Made by a program: the position numbers and the translations under genes. Below the pieces are notes generated by a model. That model saw nothing but the letters and a program-made list of their open reading frames with translations. It was not told the origin of the DNA and searched no databases. A stretch of 64,000 nt of DNA from NCBI GenBank assembly GCA_038373865.1, contig JAXGGA010003069.1, positions 1-64,000 of the forward strand, in the 5' to 3' direction. Position 1 is the first letter of the stretch; each line of letters begins with the position of its first letter. This DNA comes from Uloborus plumipes (Eukaryota > Arthropoda > Arachnida > Araneae > Uloboridae). This document shows positions 23,051 to 36,727 of this stretch, piece by piece.

Positions 23051-23096
23051 CTCCGATAAATTATTCATGTCGAGTTGGGACGGATCTCAAACCAAC
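23051..23096 (-). CDS. ALDH3: Class-3 aldehyde dehydrogenase, start exon (short 5'UTR plus six codons)
   Basis: On the minus strand, after the acceptor TTTATCTATTTCAG, a 46-nt exon carries 28 nt of 5'UTR and then ATG at 23068-23066 encoding MNNLSE. It ends exactly at a strong donor, GAG|GTAAGTTG (GT at 23050-23049). Phase 0 joins it to VVNTARKAF at 10312, giving the normal class-3 N-terminus and start position. The upstream acceptor means that at least one more 5' non-coding exon lies at higher coordinates. The following intron is 12.7 kb and holds element C copy 2, a SINE and the mariner. The evidence is the splice signals, phase and length; a six-codon match alone would be weak. Confidence 0.75.
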
Positions 23097-24093
23097 CTGA
23101 AATAGATAAAAACTGAAGTTATATCTTAAGATTCAATAAGGAAAATGTTGCTTTCATTTAAAAGGGAAACAGATCAAGAGCTTGTTGGAATGAGGAAAGT
23201 GAGCGCTTTTAACAGGGAAAGATCAAAAACGAATTGAGCGAATCTCAAAGACGCATTCATTTCGAAATAAAAATTTATCGTTATGTCTAAAAAAAGGTAT
23301 ACTTTTTATATTTTCAGGGTTGTCTCTGATTTCCTCGTACACCTTTGTAATTTACATGTCACATATTGTATGCTTATTTCGAATGAAATGCCTTAACGGT
23401 GGCACTGTCTTCCCTTAAAAATGCAAAAAATTTGTACTAAATGTAGCTAAGTCTCATCTTATTATTTGGCATTTTAGCCTGGGATGGGTCTCAGTTTGCA
23501 ATCTGCTTCATAATTCTGTTCAAGATTTGCCTTTAGCCTATTTTTCTCCAATGGCTAATCTTCCTGACTTGTAGGTCTTTGGGGACATCATCCAACCATC
23601 TCCGTTTTTGTCTTCTTGGTATATTTACTATTGGTAGTACAGAAGTTTTGCTATTGTGGCCCAGATAGGATAATTGTTGTCCCTTAAACAATTTTTACAA
23701 TATCATTGTTTTATTAACCAGTACTTCTATTTCCTCATTTCTTCTTATTCTCCATAAATCATTATTTGTCAAGGTCGGTCCATATGTCTTTCTCAATATT
23801 TTACGCTTGAATATCGGACTGTGGTGACATGGCTGTGAAACCTAGACTTGGGCACAAAAATACATCAATGATTTTATGTAGTATGTTTACTCTTCAACGT
23901 AATTCCCATTCAGATGGCACTAATTGTTGGTTTTACGCGGAGGGAGGACGAAAACTTTTCAAGTTACAGCGTAAAGATTTTAAGAAGCAGATTTCCCTTT
24001 GAAGATTTGACATGTTTGCTTGTATTATCATGAAAATATTTAACTAACTTACACAAATAATGTAGTGCAATAATTATAAGAGGAAGTATGTGT
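23097..24093. other. Non-coding sequence upstream of the ALDH3 start exon
   Basis: Nothing recognised. It is probably a 5'UTR intron, given the acceptor at 23097-23098. Confidence 0.5.
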
Positions 24094-24097
24094 ATAT

Positions 24098-25233
24098 GGG
24101 TGATTCTACAAAAATGGGCAAATTTGTGTTCCATACTGATTGCTCTTTTTGTTTTTAATTTAATAAAAAACTATTTTGGGAATATTTTTATGCGTCTTTT
24201 GTTCTATAATTTTCGTTATCAACAATGTCAATGTTTAATTATTATTCATTTAAAAAAAAGGATATTACATATATTGAAATGTCATCCACATGCCCTGTCC
24301 CATAGGTGCAATTTTCACAATCAATGGAATATAGAATAGATTTAAAAAAAAAAGGTGATTTTTTTCTCAAGAGTTTTTTATTTATAAATATGAATGTGTG
24401 CAAGATGTAAATCACAAAAAAAGCAAAATAATATGAAAATAATATCTCTAAAAGTTAATCTAAACTTTGTCCCAGCGGCTATCAGTCATCCACATGTTTA
24501 AAAAGTACAGATATTTTTCTCTGAAATGTTTTATTTCAAAATCTAGCAACACATCTTAAAATAAAGCATGGAACTTTGTTATTCCTGGCTGAGGATTAAT
24601 TTTGCTGTTCTGTAATTACTTTTTGATAAAAAGCAAGCTAAACTCAACTTTCAAGGCAAGTGTTTTTTATTTTTGTCATTAATATGCCCCAAAGAATGCA
24701 TGTAAAATGTACATGTAAATAAATTTTGATAATGAATAATTCTAAGGCTTTCATTTGTGGGTTCTAATTCGAAGTGAAAAGCCGAAAAATATTCAGATAT
24801 GACTTTTGGAGAACACAATTACTTGTGTTTTGTCATTCACATGCCCTTTTTCTATTGTCATTCACATGCCCCAATGTAAGACACGTGGATGAATCAAAAG
24901 CCAAACTATGACAGTACAATGTTTAAAAATTATGTCTAACAGTTTACTGGTTAAAAAATTTCATTAATATACCTATTGTGTTTGTGTTATTCACATGCTT
25001 ACTGTGTTATATTCACATACCCATTGTGTCATCCACATGTCCTTTTTATCATTCACATATGCCTTCAAAAAAATAAAAATACAAAAATACAAAAAAAAAA
25101 TTTAAGCTCTGCTGATATTTTATTTTAATTATGTAACTTATCAAGTGCTTCGCTGATTTTTTTCAGATTTTTAATTTTAAATAAATTTTTTGAAATCTAC
25201 ATGTTAGAAATATTCCCGTATTTGTAGAATCAC

Positions 25234-25235
<2 letters not shown>
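24098..25235. mobile_element. Element A: GGG-type DNA transposon with CATCCACATGCCC repeats
   Basis: The ends are GGGTGATTCTACAAAAATGG and (reverse complement) GGGTGATTCTACAAATACGG. The flanks are ATAT on both sides (24094-24097 and 25236-25239), although the right flank is a TA microsatellite and would match anyway. The private motif TCATYCACATGCCC occurs near 24283, 24485, 24833, 24857, 24990, 25012, 25029 and 25050 in full or partial form. No transposase is present. Confidence 0.75.

Positions 25236-25296
<61 letters not shown>
25236..25296. repeat. (TA)n microsatellite, left of the palindromic element
   Basis: An uninterrupted TA run directly joins element A to the palindromic element. 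Confidence 0.95.
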
Positions 25297-27048
<1,752 letters not shown>

Positions 27049-27093
27049 TATTATGGACATATTTTTCTATAAAAATTAATGTATATATCTGTA

Positions 27094-27225
27094 CCTCAGA
27101 ACCAGACTAACGTAAGTCCATTTTCGTCATTTTTCAGTAGAGGGGGAAAACAATGTATTCGACAATCGTTTTTCCCCTCTACCGAAAAATGACGAAAATG
27201 GACTTACGTTAGTCTGGTTCTGAGG
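27094..27225. mobile_element. Small palindromic MITE (132 bp)
   Basis: CCTCAGAACCAGACTAACGT and onward is mirrored by ACGTTAGTCTGGTTCTGAGG, with arms of about 55 bp around a 20-bp loop and TA on both sides. Confidence 0.85.
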
Positions 27226-27431
27226 TAAAGATATGTATGTACCTATGTATGTCCTTTATAGACTTAAAAACTACCCGTCTGATTTCGCTAAAAATTTCAC
27301 AATTTGTTTGTGTTCTCACTGGGCACATCAAGAGACCAATTAGAAAAAAATCTGACAGGAAGTTCTTTTTTTATTCCAATTTTAGTTGAAACTTCCACAT
27401 AAAATTCTTAATTTTTTTTCACCCTTCAATA

Positions 27432-27573
27432 CTGTCGGTTCCAAGAAATAATATTCGATTAAGCGGGGTATTCGTTTAAGCGGGGATCTTTAACACTGCG
27501 TTTATAACACGGTTCCAGGATGTTTTATTCGAATAATTCGTTTATCCGTTATCCGATTAAGCGGGGACGACAG
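27432..27573 (-). mobile_element. pogo-type MITE, shortened copy (142 bp)
   Basis: It begins CTGTCGGTTCCAAGAAATAA and ends TTAAGCGGGGACGACAG, with TA on both sides (27430-27431 and 27574-27575). Copy d of the host repeat at about 56805-56820 gives the empty site (…GAA-TA-TATAATACT… on the reverse strand). It lacks the first 24 bases of the full-length copies and starts at what is an internal CTGTCGG in them. Confidence 0.85.
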
Positions 27574-27775
27574 TATATAATACTTCTGTTTTTATTTTTT
27601 CAAAAGTAGAAACACGATATTTTAGAAAATCATCTCAGATAAATAATACATTTAAGTTTGATTTCACGTTGTCCTTCACGCCGATTTTACTGACTACGCT
27701 GTCACAAAAATAGACCTTCATAGATTTCGCATATTGCATTTTAACCAGCGCTGCTCCGGGCATATCCATTAGTAC

Positions 27776-28914
27776 ACACTAAAATCAGCTTCGCCTTAGA
27801 CACAACGAAGGCAGAACAATAAACCTCGAGTCGTTACAATTTCGTTTTCCAGAAGACATGGACTCTAATTACGGAAGGGTCTTCAAAACGGAAGCCGAAC
27901 CCACAACGGAGCACAATTTCCGTTTCAATTGTTCCAATCATAAAAGAAACTTCCGCTCAAGCGAAACACCCCCTCTACGTTCCAGGGATTTTCAGAGAGG
28001 TGCCTATTTGCTCACATCTAATGCCTATTGACCTCATTTAATGATGCTTGGCGTGAATCTCTTTAGGTCTGCTGCTTTGTTTTATTTCCCTCTCTCGTCT
28101 TTCTTCCAAAAAAGAAACTTGCCTGCTTTTTACACGCTTGAGTAGTTTTAGAAAAAACAAAACTGGCTTCAAACTATCAAAGTAACGTGTTTGGTGGCCG
28201 TGAGAGAGGACACTTTAAAAGACAGGAGTAATCGCACACAATCTCGTAAAGGGTAACAAATCTTTCCTGTATAAAAAAGGAATCGGGAAATTTTCCCCAT
28301 CATTTAACCCATATGTGATGGATGAATCTTTGGTTAAGGTAGAATGGTTTTTCATGGTAGATTTGATAATTTTTTAAAAACCGCTCCGAAAATATAGCTG
28401 AGCGTTTTATTACAAATAACTAGGAAAAACAATCCTGTATCACAAATTATAGTGTTAATACTAGAATGGGCCGAATCTTCGGTTTGGCCGAAGCTTGAGA
28501 TGTGCTTCGGCTTACAATAATTTATGTTACAGATTTTCATTTTACAACTATAATTCCATAAAATATTGTCCTATAGGCTATAACACTATTATACAATATA
28601 ATTAAAACATAGAAGAAAATTATATTTAAATAAACTAATTGTGTGTATTGAACTGATGGAATCAGAAACTATTCAATGACTAACAGCATATTATATTTAA
28701 CTTAAAAATTCTTATGACGTATAAATAAATAAATTAATTGAAAATACATTTAGTTAATAATTGATATGAACAACTTAACTTGCATTAAAATAAAACTAGT
28801 GTAACGTGACTTTCTTACATTTTTACTTTGGAGCCTTTGGCTCAGACTCCGACTTTTCAACTGCAACTCTGAATACTCGACCCTGACAGAACAAACATGG
28901 CAGAAATGTGGGGT
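27776..28914. other. Non-coding; slightly GC-richer at 27830-28250
   Basis: No gene, no paired repeat ends. Confidence 0.45.
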
Positions 28915-29125
28915 GGGAAAAAATGACTAACTCCTACTATTACAAGAAATAACTGTAAAGACGACATTTTGTGTATTCATTTATTTTTTTGATTTAGTAT
29001 ATTACTGTTATTATTATTACATTTTTGGCAGACGATTTTTTTTAATCAAAAAAAAAAAAAATCATTTAAGAGAGTTAAATTTCTGGCAACGGATGAGAGA
29101 TAAAATTCGAGATATTTTATTTAGG

Positions 29126-30117
29126 AACTAGCGGTACCCGCATAGCTTTGCCCGTGATAAAAAAAATTAAAAAGTCATTTGGTTATAAATTGATATCGCA
29201 GAAAGAATACTCAACTTTAGTTGTAATTAAACTGTAATTCCTTAAAAGTAAATATAAAAATAAGCCAAAATAGAGAAAATAAGAGCAGCTTTGTTGCGTA
29301 CAGAAACTAACAGAAATCTTACCAAAGTTTAAAAAAAAAAAAAAAAGTTTTCTTAAAAAAAAGTTTTCTTTCCTAGCTTTAAAAAAATAATAATAATTTT
29401 TTTGAAATGAAACATTTAAGAAAGAACGTCGCCTCGCAATTTATACGTTATTTCTATAATTTACCAAGTTTTAACTCCTTAAAAACTGAGAAAAAGAAAA
29501 GCAAAGGATTTTTTTAAACAGTTAAATATTTCATTTAAATTATCATTTTAATGAGGCTTGAAATTTGGATTGCTGCAAAAACAAATACATTTTTTAAATT
29601 ATTAAGGGAAAAAGAACGAAACAAATAAGAGATATAAACATGTAACTATGGTAACAGCATGAAAAGTTAATTTCTGTTGATAAAAATATTCATTTCATCT
29701 TTATTTTCAAATTTTATTCTCGAGCTTAATCACTTAAAATCGTTTGGCTTGCTGAAGGTAAGACTTGAATTCCGGGATTCTATAAACAATTATTACAGCT
29801 TTCTAATGCCAGTAGAACCTTCGAACTGACATCATTTTCAGCAGAAAATTTTAAGCTTTCGAATGACATAAGACTTGAAAATTTGCATGAAATATTTATC
29901 GAATTTGTATGAAAAATGAGGTAAGAATTGGAACAGAAAACGAACGAAATAGAATTTTCGAAAAAACGCTTCGTAGTGTACACCCCCATAATACAAACTA
30001 ATTTTGTGACAAATTTTATGAAAATCGATCGAACGGTTTTGGTGCTACGCGGGAAACAGACAGAAAGAAGGAAGGAAAGACAGACACACCTTCAGCTTTA
30101 TTATTAGTAGAGAGTTG
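29126..30117 (+). mobile_element. CCGGG-headed repeat, copy b
   Basis: The head is ACTAGCGGTACCCGCATAGC and TTTGCCCGTG. The tail is CGATCGAACGGTTTTGGTGC, then a (GACA/GAAA)n tract and TTTATTATTAGTAGAG. It interrupts repeat X between 'GAGATATTTTATTTAGG' and 'GACGAGTTTTTT'. No reverse transcriptase is readable. Confidence 0.65.
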
Positions 30118-30341
30118 AGACGAGTTTTTTTTGCTTGATAAAATGCGTTTTGATGTGCTTTCTATTTTTAATTCTTTTCCCAAAGCATTTAAGGAACTTT
30201 TCTACGGAAGAACTATAATTGCTGCATTGTTTGAAAGCTGCTTCAACTTTATTTATTCTTTTGTTTACTTTTTACGTGCTTGTTTCATAAGATGAGAAAA
30301 GTATACTCTGTTTTTAGAAATCAGCTTTAAGTGCTAAAAAG

Positions 30342-31143
30342 GTATCTATATACATAAAAGACTACTTTTGAAAACGTATGTCCGGGGTAATCTTCCAAAC
30401 TACTGGACCGATTTTAACCATCTTTTCACCGTAGATAGCTACAGTAACAGGGAGCAGGATAAGCTATAATTTATTTCTAAAAAGCTTAGTTTAAAAAAGT
30501 TATTATGGAAAACAGTTAATTTTATGTCATTTCCCCATTAAATGATTAAATTTTCAACCCATTGTTGCAAAAATTTGGTGCCATGCAGCAACAATATTGA
30601 TTGTAATCATATTGAAAATTTTGAACCAAGGCTTCTCTGGAGCAAATATGGAATTTATTGCCTTCTAAGGATTTTTATATTTATCTGAGCCAACAATCGC
30701 TAACGGGTGAAATAAAAAAAATTGATTTTGGCAATAGTTAGAGAATAGAAAGTGTTTATAGTCAAAAAAATTTCTAAATTAGGTACATAATATGTTTTCA
30801 CCTCACCAATGTTGTCACGAGGATAGAAACTAATAATGGGACTTATTTAACGAGCAATATTTGGAAATGGTTAATTTCAGTGCGATTGATACTGTAAATA
30901 TATATTTATTTTAATATACCAAGCTTATAACATTTCCTATTTACTCAAACATTATTTGTAGCTGGCTATTTTTTTTAGCTTGCATTATTTTTTTTTATAG
31001 TTTACTCATAACATAGCCATTGTTTACAGAAGTAGCCATTATGTTTATAGATATGCACTTTAGTGTTGGGAAATTTATGAATGAGTTTCACTAAGCCACC
31101 CTACACCCACAGAAACCCGGGCAGGGCCGGGTACCCGGCTAGT
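30342..31143 (-). mobile_element. CCGGG-headed repeat, copy c (minus strand)
   Basis: On the minus strand it begins ACTAGCCGGGTACCCGGCCC and TGCCCGGG, and ends ATCGGTCCAGTAGTTTGGAA, then TTTTATGTATATAGATA. It interrupts repeat X between 'GCTAAAAAGGTA' and 'GTCTCAGATAATTAAGAG'. Confidence 0.65.
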
Positions 31144-31258
31144 GTTTAACATAATTTGCAGTCTCAGATAATTAAGAGAATATTTATCAGATGCTAGAAT
31201 GCCAATGTCGGTATACGGGGAAGTAGGCTCGTTTAGTTCTTGACAGAACTTCTTGTAG

Positions 31259-32320
31259 TACCGCCTTAGCCCTAGCTTAACAGCGGTAGTATATTGCTCA
31301 ATTCCTCATTATGTTGTAAACAAATGAGTGCTCGCGATTTTCATATAGCGATTAATGAACGTAGAATCAGTGCTTTCGGTTCTTATCTTAATGAACGTTC
31401 TATCTGTATAGTACAACAATCGAACCCATATCTTAGAGCAAAATCTTGAAGCCTAATTTGCTCCATTGAACCTTTCACAAACTGTCTCTAATGAAAACGC
31501 CAGATCGTTAGCTGTTTTCCTTTTCTCGACTGGTTAGCAGCACGCGTTTGTTAGTGAGAGGCCTGCTCCCATTCACGTATTCGCAGCAGCCTGGAGGCGG
31601 AATTTGAATGAAAGTAGGCAAAAGCAGTCTTTCACCTCTCTCTCTGCGGCGCGGCGGCCTGATGCTCAGCTGTCATCCAAAGATCTGCTCAAAAATTTTG
31701 AGGGAAAAACAGCTTCGGTTAAGTAGGATGCTCTCTAGAAATAGGCTGCACCATGTGAGCATCCTTTGCATTTATAGGACGCACACCTGTGGGAAAGTCT
31801 AAAACAAATTTTGCTCTTTTTGTGGTTTCATGCCCTCTTTAACCTGTTTCCTCTCATAATATTTGCACATTTTAGTGCTCTCACAAACAAAATTAACGAA
31901 AAATCTCCCCCCCCCCACCTCCTGTGAACATAGCAAGATTTTTTTTCTAATTACGGACAAAAAGATGAGATATTTACTGCGTTACATTCAGAATATTTTT
32001 ACTCTCTTAATTTATGGGAGAAAATCGCAAGCGATTTTTCTTCTTAATACTACTTAACACATTATTATGCATTTTAAGCTTTGGGAAAAAGACAAAAAAA
32101 GTTTCTTTCCCATAATACATTTTACTCTAAGTGCGGATCCAGAAAATTTTCAAAGGAGGAGCAATTAAATTTTATCACTGTACCCTTTATTTCGTTATTT
32201 CCTGATTTACATAGGTTGATCACAAAAATGTTTCGGATTTAAATATCGAAACATTTCCGAAAAGTGCCCCAACCTCCCAATCCCTAACATCATCAGAAAT
32301 CGATATAATATAAAGAAATA
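31259..32320. other. Non-coding; GC-richer patch at 31560-31680
   Basis: The patch contains CTCTCTCTGCGGCGCGGCGG. It could be promoter-like, but there is no other support. No gene is called. Confidence 0.35.
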
Positions 32321-32494
32321 CTGTCGACCCCGCTTAAACGAATACTGTCGGTTCCAAGAAATATTATTCGATTAAGCGGGGTATTTGTTTAAGCGGGGAT
32401 CTTTAACATTACGTCTATGGCATTGGTTCCGGGATGTTTTATTCGTATAAGCTGGATATTCGTTTATCTGTTACCAGATTAAGCGGGGACGACA

Positions 32495-32495
<1 letters not shown>
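32321..32495 (-). mobile_element. pogo-type MITE, full-length copy (175 bp)
   Basis: It begins CTGTCGACCCCGCTTAAACG and ends AAGCGGGGACGACAG, with TA at both sides. The right flank continues as (TA)n to about 32544. Confidence 0.9.

Positions 32496-32544
<49 letters not shown>
32496..32544. repeat. (TA)n microsatellite abutting the MITE
   Basis: The TA run starts exactly at the MITE's target site. Confidence 0.95.
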
Positions 32545-32547
<3 letters not shown>

Positions 32548-35055
32548 TTTTCAATATAAAAAATTACCGGCGAAAAATACTTCAAAGAAGGGCGATCGCC
32601 TCTCCCTTGTATTAGTACCTACTGCATTTTACTCTAAAAATTATGAAAGAAATTACCAAAAGTACCCCAATAACATTTAGCATATACTAATTTATTTTTA
32701 AAACAATGGATAAAAGTAGTATAAGTTCCAAAAGAAGTACAAGTTCCCCCGCCCTTAATATTTATCACATCTTAATCCTTTATTATTTATGGATAAAAGC
32801 AGCTGCTTCCTCCAATAATATTTAAATACACGATAAAGGTTTTAATCAAAACAAAAGCTTGCAAATTAGGCCAGGAAAAGTATTGTCCTGCCTTAAACTA
32901 ATGAGATTCGCAGAACATCCCTGTTTTTACTGTATTAATGGTTCTTATTCCTCATTGCGTCCGCTGCTGTACTTGCGCAAGATTTGCACCAGTCAAAGTT
33001 AATTCAAGCTTGATTTTTCATTCATTCACTTTTTTTTTCAATTATTTATTTATTTATTTTTTTAATTTAAAAGTAGTTTCCAGAAATCGCTACAAACTAC
33101 TACTTTCTTGTATCGCGCTACTCACTACTCTACTTTTTTCAAAAAGTAGTGCGCTACACTACAAACTACTAAAAAATGTAGCTACTACAGTAGATTCGCT
33201 ACTTGTATTGCAGCGCGCTACTTCCAACCACTGGTCTAACCTCGGTGTTATATTTCTAGTGTACTCCACAGAATTCAGCAGATCAGAGCAAGAAAATATC
33301 CAATGATTTTTGTATTATTTCTTTGTAAAAATGCAATTGAAATAGTATCGTAAAATACATACGTATGTATACATAGAGCCGTGTACAAACATTACAAAAC
33401 GTTTGGATGCAAAAGTTCAATTCTTCAGGCCTCAACAGTCAAGGGTTTAATTTTTTTTTTCTTTACTTGTTCTTGGGGAGTAAGCACCCCTGTATATTGG
33501 GACACGATGCAGGAGACGGATTCAAAAAATAATAAATTTCGGGAAGCGGCTTTTTTTCCCTTTCATTTTTAATGCATCTTTTATTCAAGAGAAAAATGAA
33601 AACTCATAAATGTATTTGATCTCGTAGCTTGATCGAATTTAGGTGATGGGCAATATTGTCAATATTATCTCCATTAATGGTCAATTCTTGAATCGACCCC
33701 CCCCCCCCGACATAAGCTTCAAGTTGCATTTTAATTTCCTCCATGATGGCATAACTTGGATTTTGATTGTGTTCTGCATTTTAACTCCTTCTAACGTTAC
33801 TTCATGAATAGCGCTTTTTAGATCTTGTGCTGAAAAATTACTCTGTTCCTACTAGTTTTCAATTTTTTACCCCGAGACATCGAATGAAATATTCACAAAT
33901 GTTACTAAGCATTACTTAATATGATAATTAGAAAATAAGATAAAAAGGAAAACCTTCATGAATAGTTCTTTTACCCTTAATATTAAAATTTAATCAAGTA
34001 AATATTGCTATACATCTTTTGAAAATGAAACAAGTTGCTTCAAACAATATTTAGCCATTTCACAAGAAATATAAATCATGATCTTATTGAAAGAAGACGA
34101 CGTTTTGATTACCATTAGTCCAAGAGTATAATAATCTAAAACTTCAAAGATTTAGAAACAACATGTTCAGTTACACTATCCTTGAGATTATTAATCATTA
34201 AAAGTAGCTTCAAGGATTTAAAAAGTAAAGTTATTGATGAAGTAAGTTCAAGTTAAAATGCACAACTTATATTTTGCAAAACAAGTCATGTCAATCAATA
34301 TAATTGAAGACATTCCATTCTTGTAAAGAAAAAAAAACTCATTCGATAAAAAATGCCCGCTGAACCGATAACGTAGATATAAAACAAAAGCTGTTTCAAA
34401 AAAAAAAAAAAAAAGTTTTCAGGTTCAATTAAAATTAACAGGAATCACGTTTTTATAGAAATTCAAGTGTAGCAGAATGAATGAAAGCTAATTGAATGAA
34501 ACTCTAATACGAAAAATGTTTAATTGGAGCAAAGTTGTGAGTAATCTTAAGTGCACCCCTCTTAGCCCACCCCCCTTCCCCCAATTATGAATAAATAAAC
34601 AAATGTGTATTATTTATAACCCAACTTGAACTACTCCAGTCTTCGAACAATGCACGACTCATAAATTTGTATTTTAAAACATAACATTTGTTGTAAAAAT
34701 AATAACAATGTAACGAATATATCAAGAATAAGCTCGAATCAAGTAGTCTAAATTTATGCAAATTTTAAAAATCTTTTCGCATTTTAATGCTCAAAAATAA
34801 AAACTACTCATGAAATCAAAGTTTCACCTAAAAGTATCGTTTAGTTAACAAACTATTTTACTTTATTCACAAATCATATACCGTTAATTGCTAAAAACCG
34901 TTTAAAAAGCTAGCTTGCATATTGAAAATTTTGAAATTTAATAATTTAAAATGAATACGATGACTACAAAAAAAAATCATAAATTACTGTTAATACATAG
35001 TACACTGCTATCATACAACATACAACAATAATTTGATCACAGCAAAAACAGCTTG
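32545..35055. other. Non-coding; fragment of a hAT-like repeat at 33060-33235
   Basis: At 33060-33235 blocks of GTAGCGCGCTACT type recur (AAAGTAGT, TCGCTAC, GCGCGCTACTTCC), ending AGCGCGCTACTTCCAACCAC-TG. The reverse complement, CAGTGGTTGGAAGTAGCGCG, is a hAT-style end. I could not find the left end. The rest is AT-rich and unassigned. Confidence 0.45.
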
Positions 35056-35057
35056 TA

Positions 35058-36725
35058 CAGTGACTCACAAAAGTGTTCATACACTTACCACTTTCAATGA
35101 AATTAAGCTTTTTTCATTAAATAAAATTAATATTTCGGACTGGGTGTTTAATAGTAAGATCTTTGATCTATTCGTAACAAAACTACATGAAATATTTTTA
35201 TAATTTAACAAAACTTGATTTTTAAGAAATTAATAATCAAAAAGTATCATGATATTGATCTCACAAAAGTCTTCGTACATTTTGAAGAAATATTTACATA
35301 TTTGTAAATAATCTAATTTTTCATTGTTTTATCATTTAGTATGTTATTCTTCAGTATCTACAACAGCTTTTAAATGCCTTGGAATAGATTTGGTTAGTTT
35401 TTTTGTGATATCTACGTCCATGTTTATTCACTCTTTAATCATTATACTGCTTTTAATTTGCTTTTCGTTTTAACGTGGTATTTTCGCACTCTAACCTCCA
35501 GTTTTCTCCAATTTTGTTCCATTGGGTTTAAGTTGAGTTTAAGGATAACTTGGGTTGTATTTATAAAAGTTTTGGGCAGTTTTAGAGACGCCAAAAGCGA
35601 GCGTTGAAAGCCGCGTGATTCTTACAGTTATCTGGGAAAGAAAAGCAAGTTGCTTCCAGTGCCCAAATTTTGGGCCGATAGTTTTAAATTGCGTTGTAAA
35701 ATATTTAAATAAACAGTATGCTTCATCACTTCATCAATAAATATAAATTACTAAGTCCTGCTGCTGACAAACACCCTTATTCAAGAACATCTCTATCACC
35801 ACTTCACTTACCTTTTCCAACTAAGTTCTTAGAATTAAATTCCTAACTTTTTCTCCTCCCCCCCCTTATAATTATCCCAAAAATGTTAAATTTACTTCTA
35901 TCTGCAAATATGTTGTTATTCTAAAGCATTTTGGGGTTATTTATCATTTATTTTGTGAAGAAAATCCTAAGTGTTATGTTATTTGAACTAACAAAACATT
36001 TTCTGAGGTTAAAGTGCCGAAGTATTCCAGCTGTTTAGAAGATTGGGCGAACCTTTTCAGTTGAAATTGAAACATAAAATGCTTCCTCAAATTCTGCAGA
36101 AACTTTTTTGCTCTCAAGTGTATATTTTTCATACATTTTCTAGCCATAAATCTCAAACAACGTATTGCAGGCTTTGCCAGTTGACCCTTTCTTACCTAGG
36201 TTTCGCTCTGATTTTTTTCTTCAAAGCATTTTAACACATATTACTCTAAGGAATGTTATAAATTAACTAACTTAGAGATATTTTGACCCGACTTACTACT
36301 ATTATGATGAAAAATAATCCCATTTTTATCGTTGTCTGTTTTTTTACAAATACAAGACATTTAAAAATAGTTAGTGGATTATTTCGAAGTAAAATAGCAA
36401 AAAGTTAAAGCCAAATGCTTTTTAAGTGTCAATACAGTGCAAGAATAATGAAAAAACGACAGATGTGAACTTAAATCTGGAATTTCTTGGAAAATATTGC
36501 AGTGTACGAAGACTTTTGTGGCATGTTATTTCTGTAGGTATTCGCTTTTTGACTCATTTCAAATGGAAAATCAGTCAATATTCCAAAAACAAATACAGGG
36601 CTTAATTCAGAATGATTCAGAGATGATGGGAAAAAAATATTGATCCTCATATTCAAATTCAGTTTCAGGGAATTTTTGTTTGATTACAAATTTTTAAGGT
36701 GTACGAACACTTTTGTGAGCCACTG
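35058..36725 (-). mobile_element. Dead Tc1-type transposon
   Basis: The left end is CAGTGACTCACAAAAGTGTT and the reverse complement of the right end is CAGTGGCTCACAAAAGTGTT, with TA on both sides (35056-35057 and 36726-36727). A transposase remnant is present on the minus strand at about 35335-35555. The length of 1.67 kb is normal for the group. Confidence 0.85.
35335..35555 (-). pseudogene. Tc1-type transposase C-terminus
   Basis: The minus strand reads LNPMEQNWRKLEVRVRK, then after stops DVDITKKLTKSIPRHLKAVV and DTEE. This is the classic end of Tc1 transposases: the NPIExLWxxLK region with the catalytic Glu, and then the IP-x-RL-x-AVI motif. Stop codons and the eroded N-terminal half make it dead. 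Confidence 0.75.
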
Positions 36726-36727
36726 TA

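Larger units (their letters stand above)
27049..27775 (-). mobile_element. CCGGG-headed repeat, copy e (minus strand), carrying two MITEs
   Basis: On the minus strand its head reads GGATATGCCCGGAGCAGCGC and its tail ends in CATA-rich sequence. It matches copy d at 56614-57195 through blocks such as 'GTGGAAGTTTCAACTAAA' (with one mismatch), 'TAATTGGTCT' and 'GTGCCCAGTGAG'. Two MITEs are inserted in it, at 27094 and 27432. Confidence 0.65.
28915..31258 (+). mobile_element. Nested repeat X, diverged third copy, interrupted twice
   Basis: It shares with the copies at 12350 and 13528 the (TTA)n region and 'GGCAGACGATTTTTTTT' near 29026, then 'GATAAAATGCGTTTTGATG' at about 30137, 'CTACGGAAGAACT' near 30202, and the right end 'GAAGTAGGCTCGTTTAGTTC' with 'TTGACAGAACTTCTTGT' ending at 31258. 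The left end is decayed. Repeats b (29126-30117) and c (30342-31143) are inserted into it. Confidence 0.7.
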
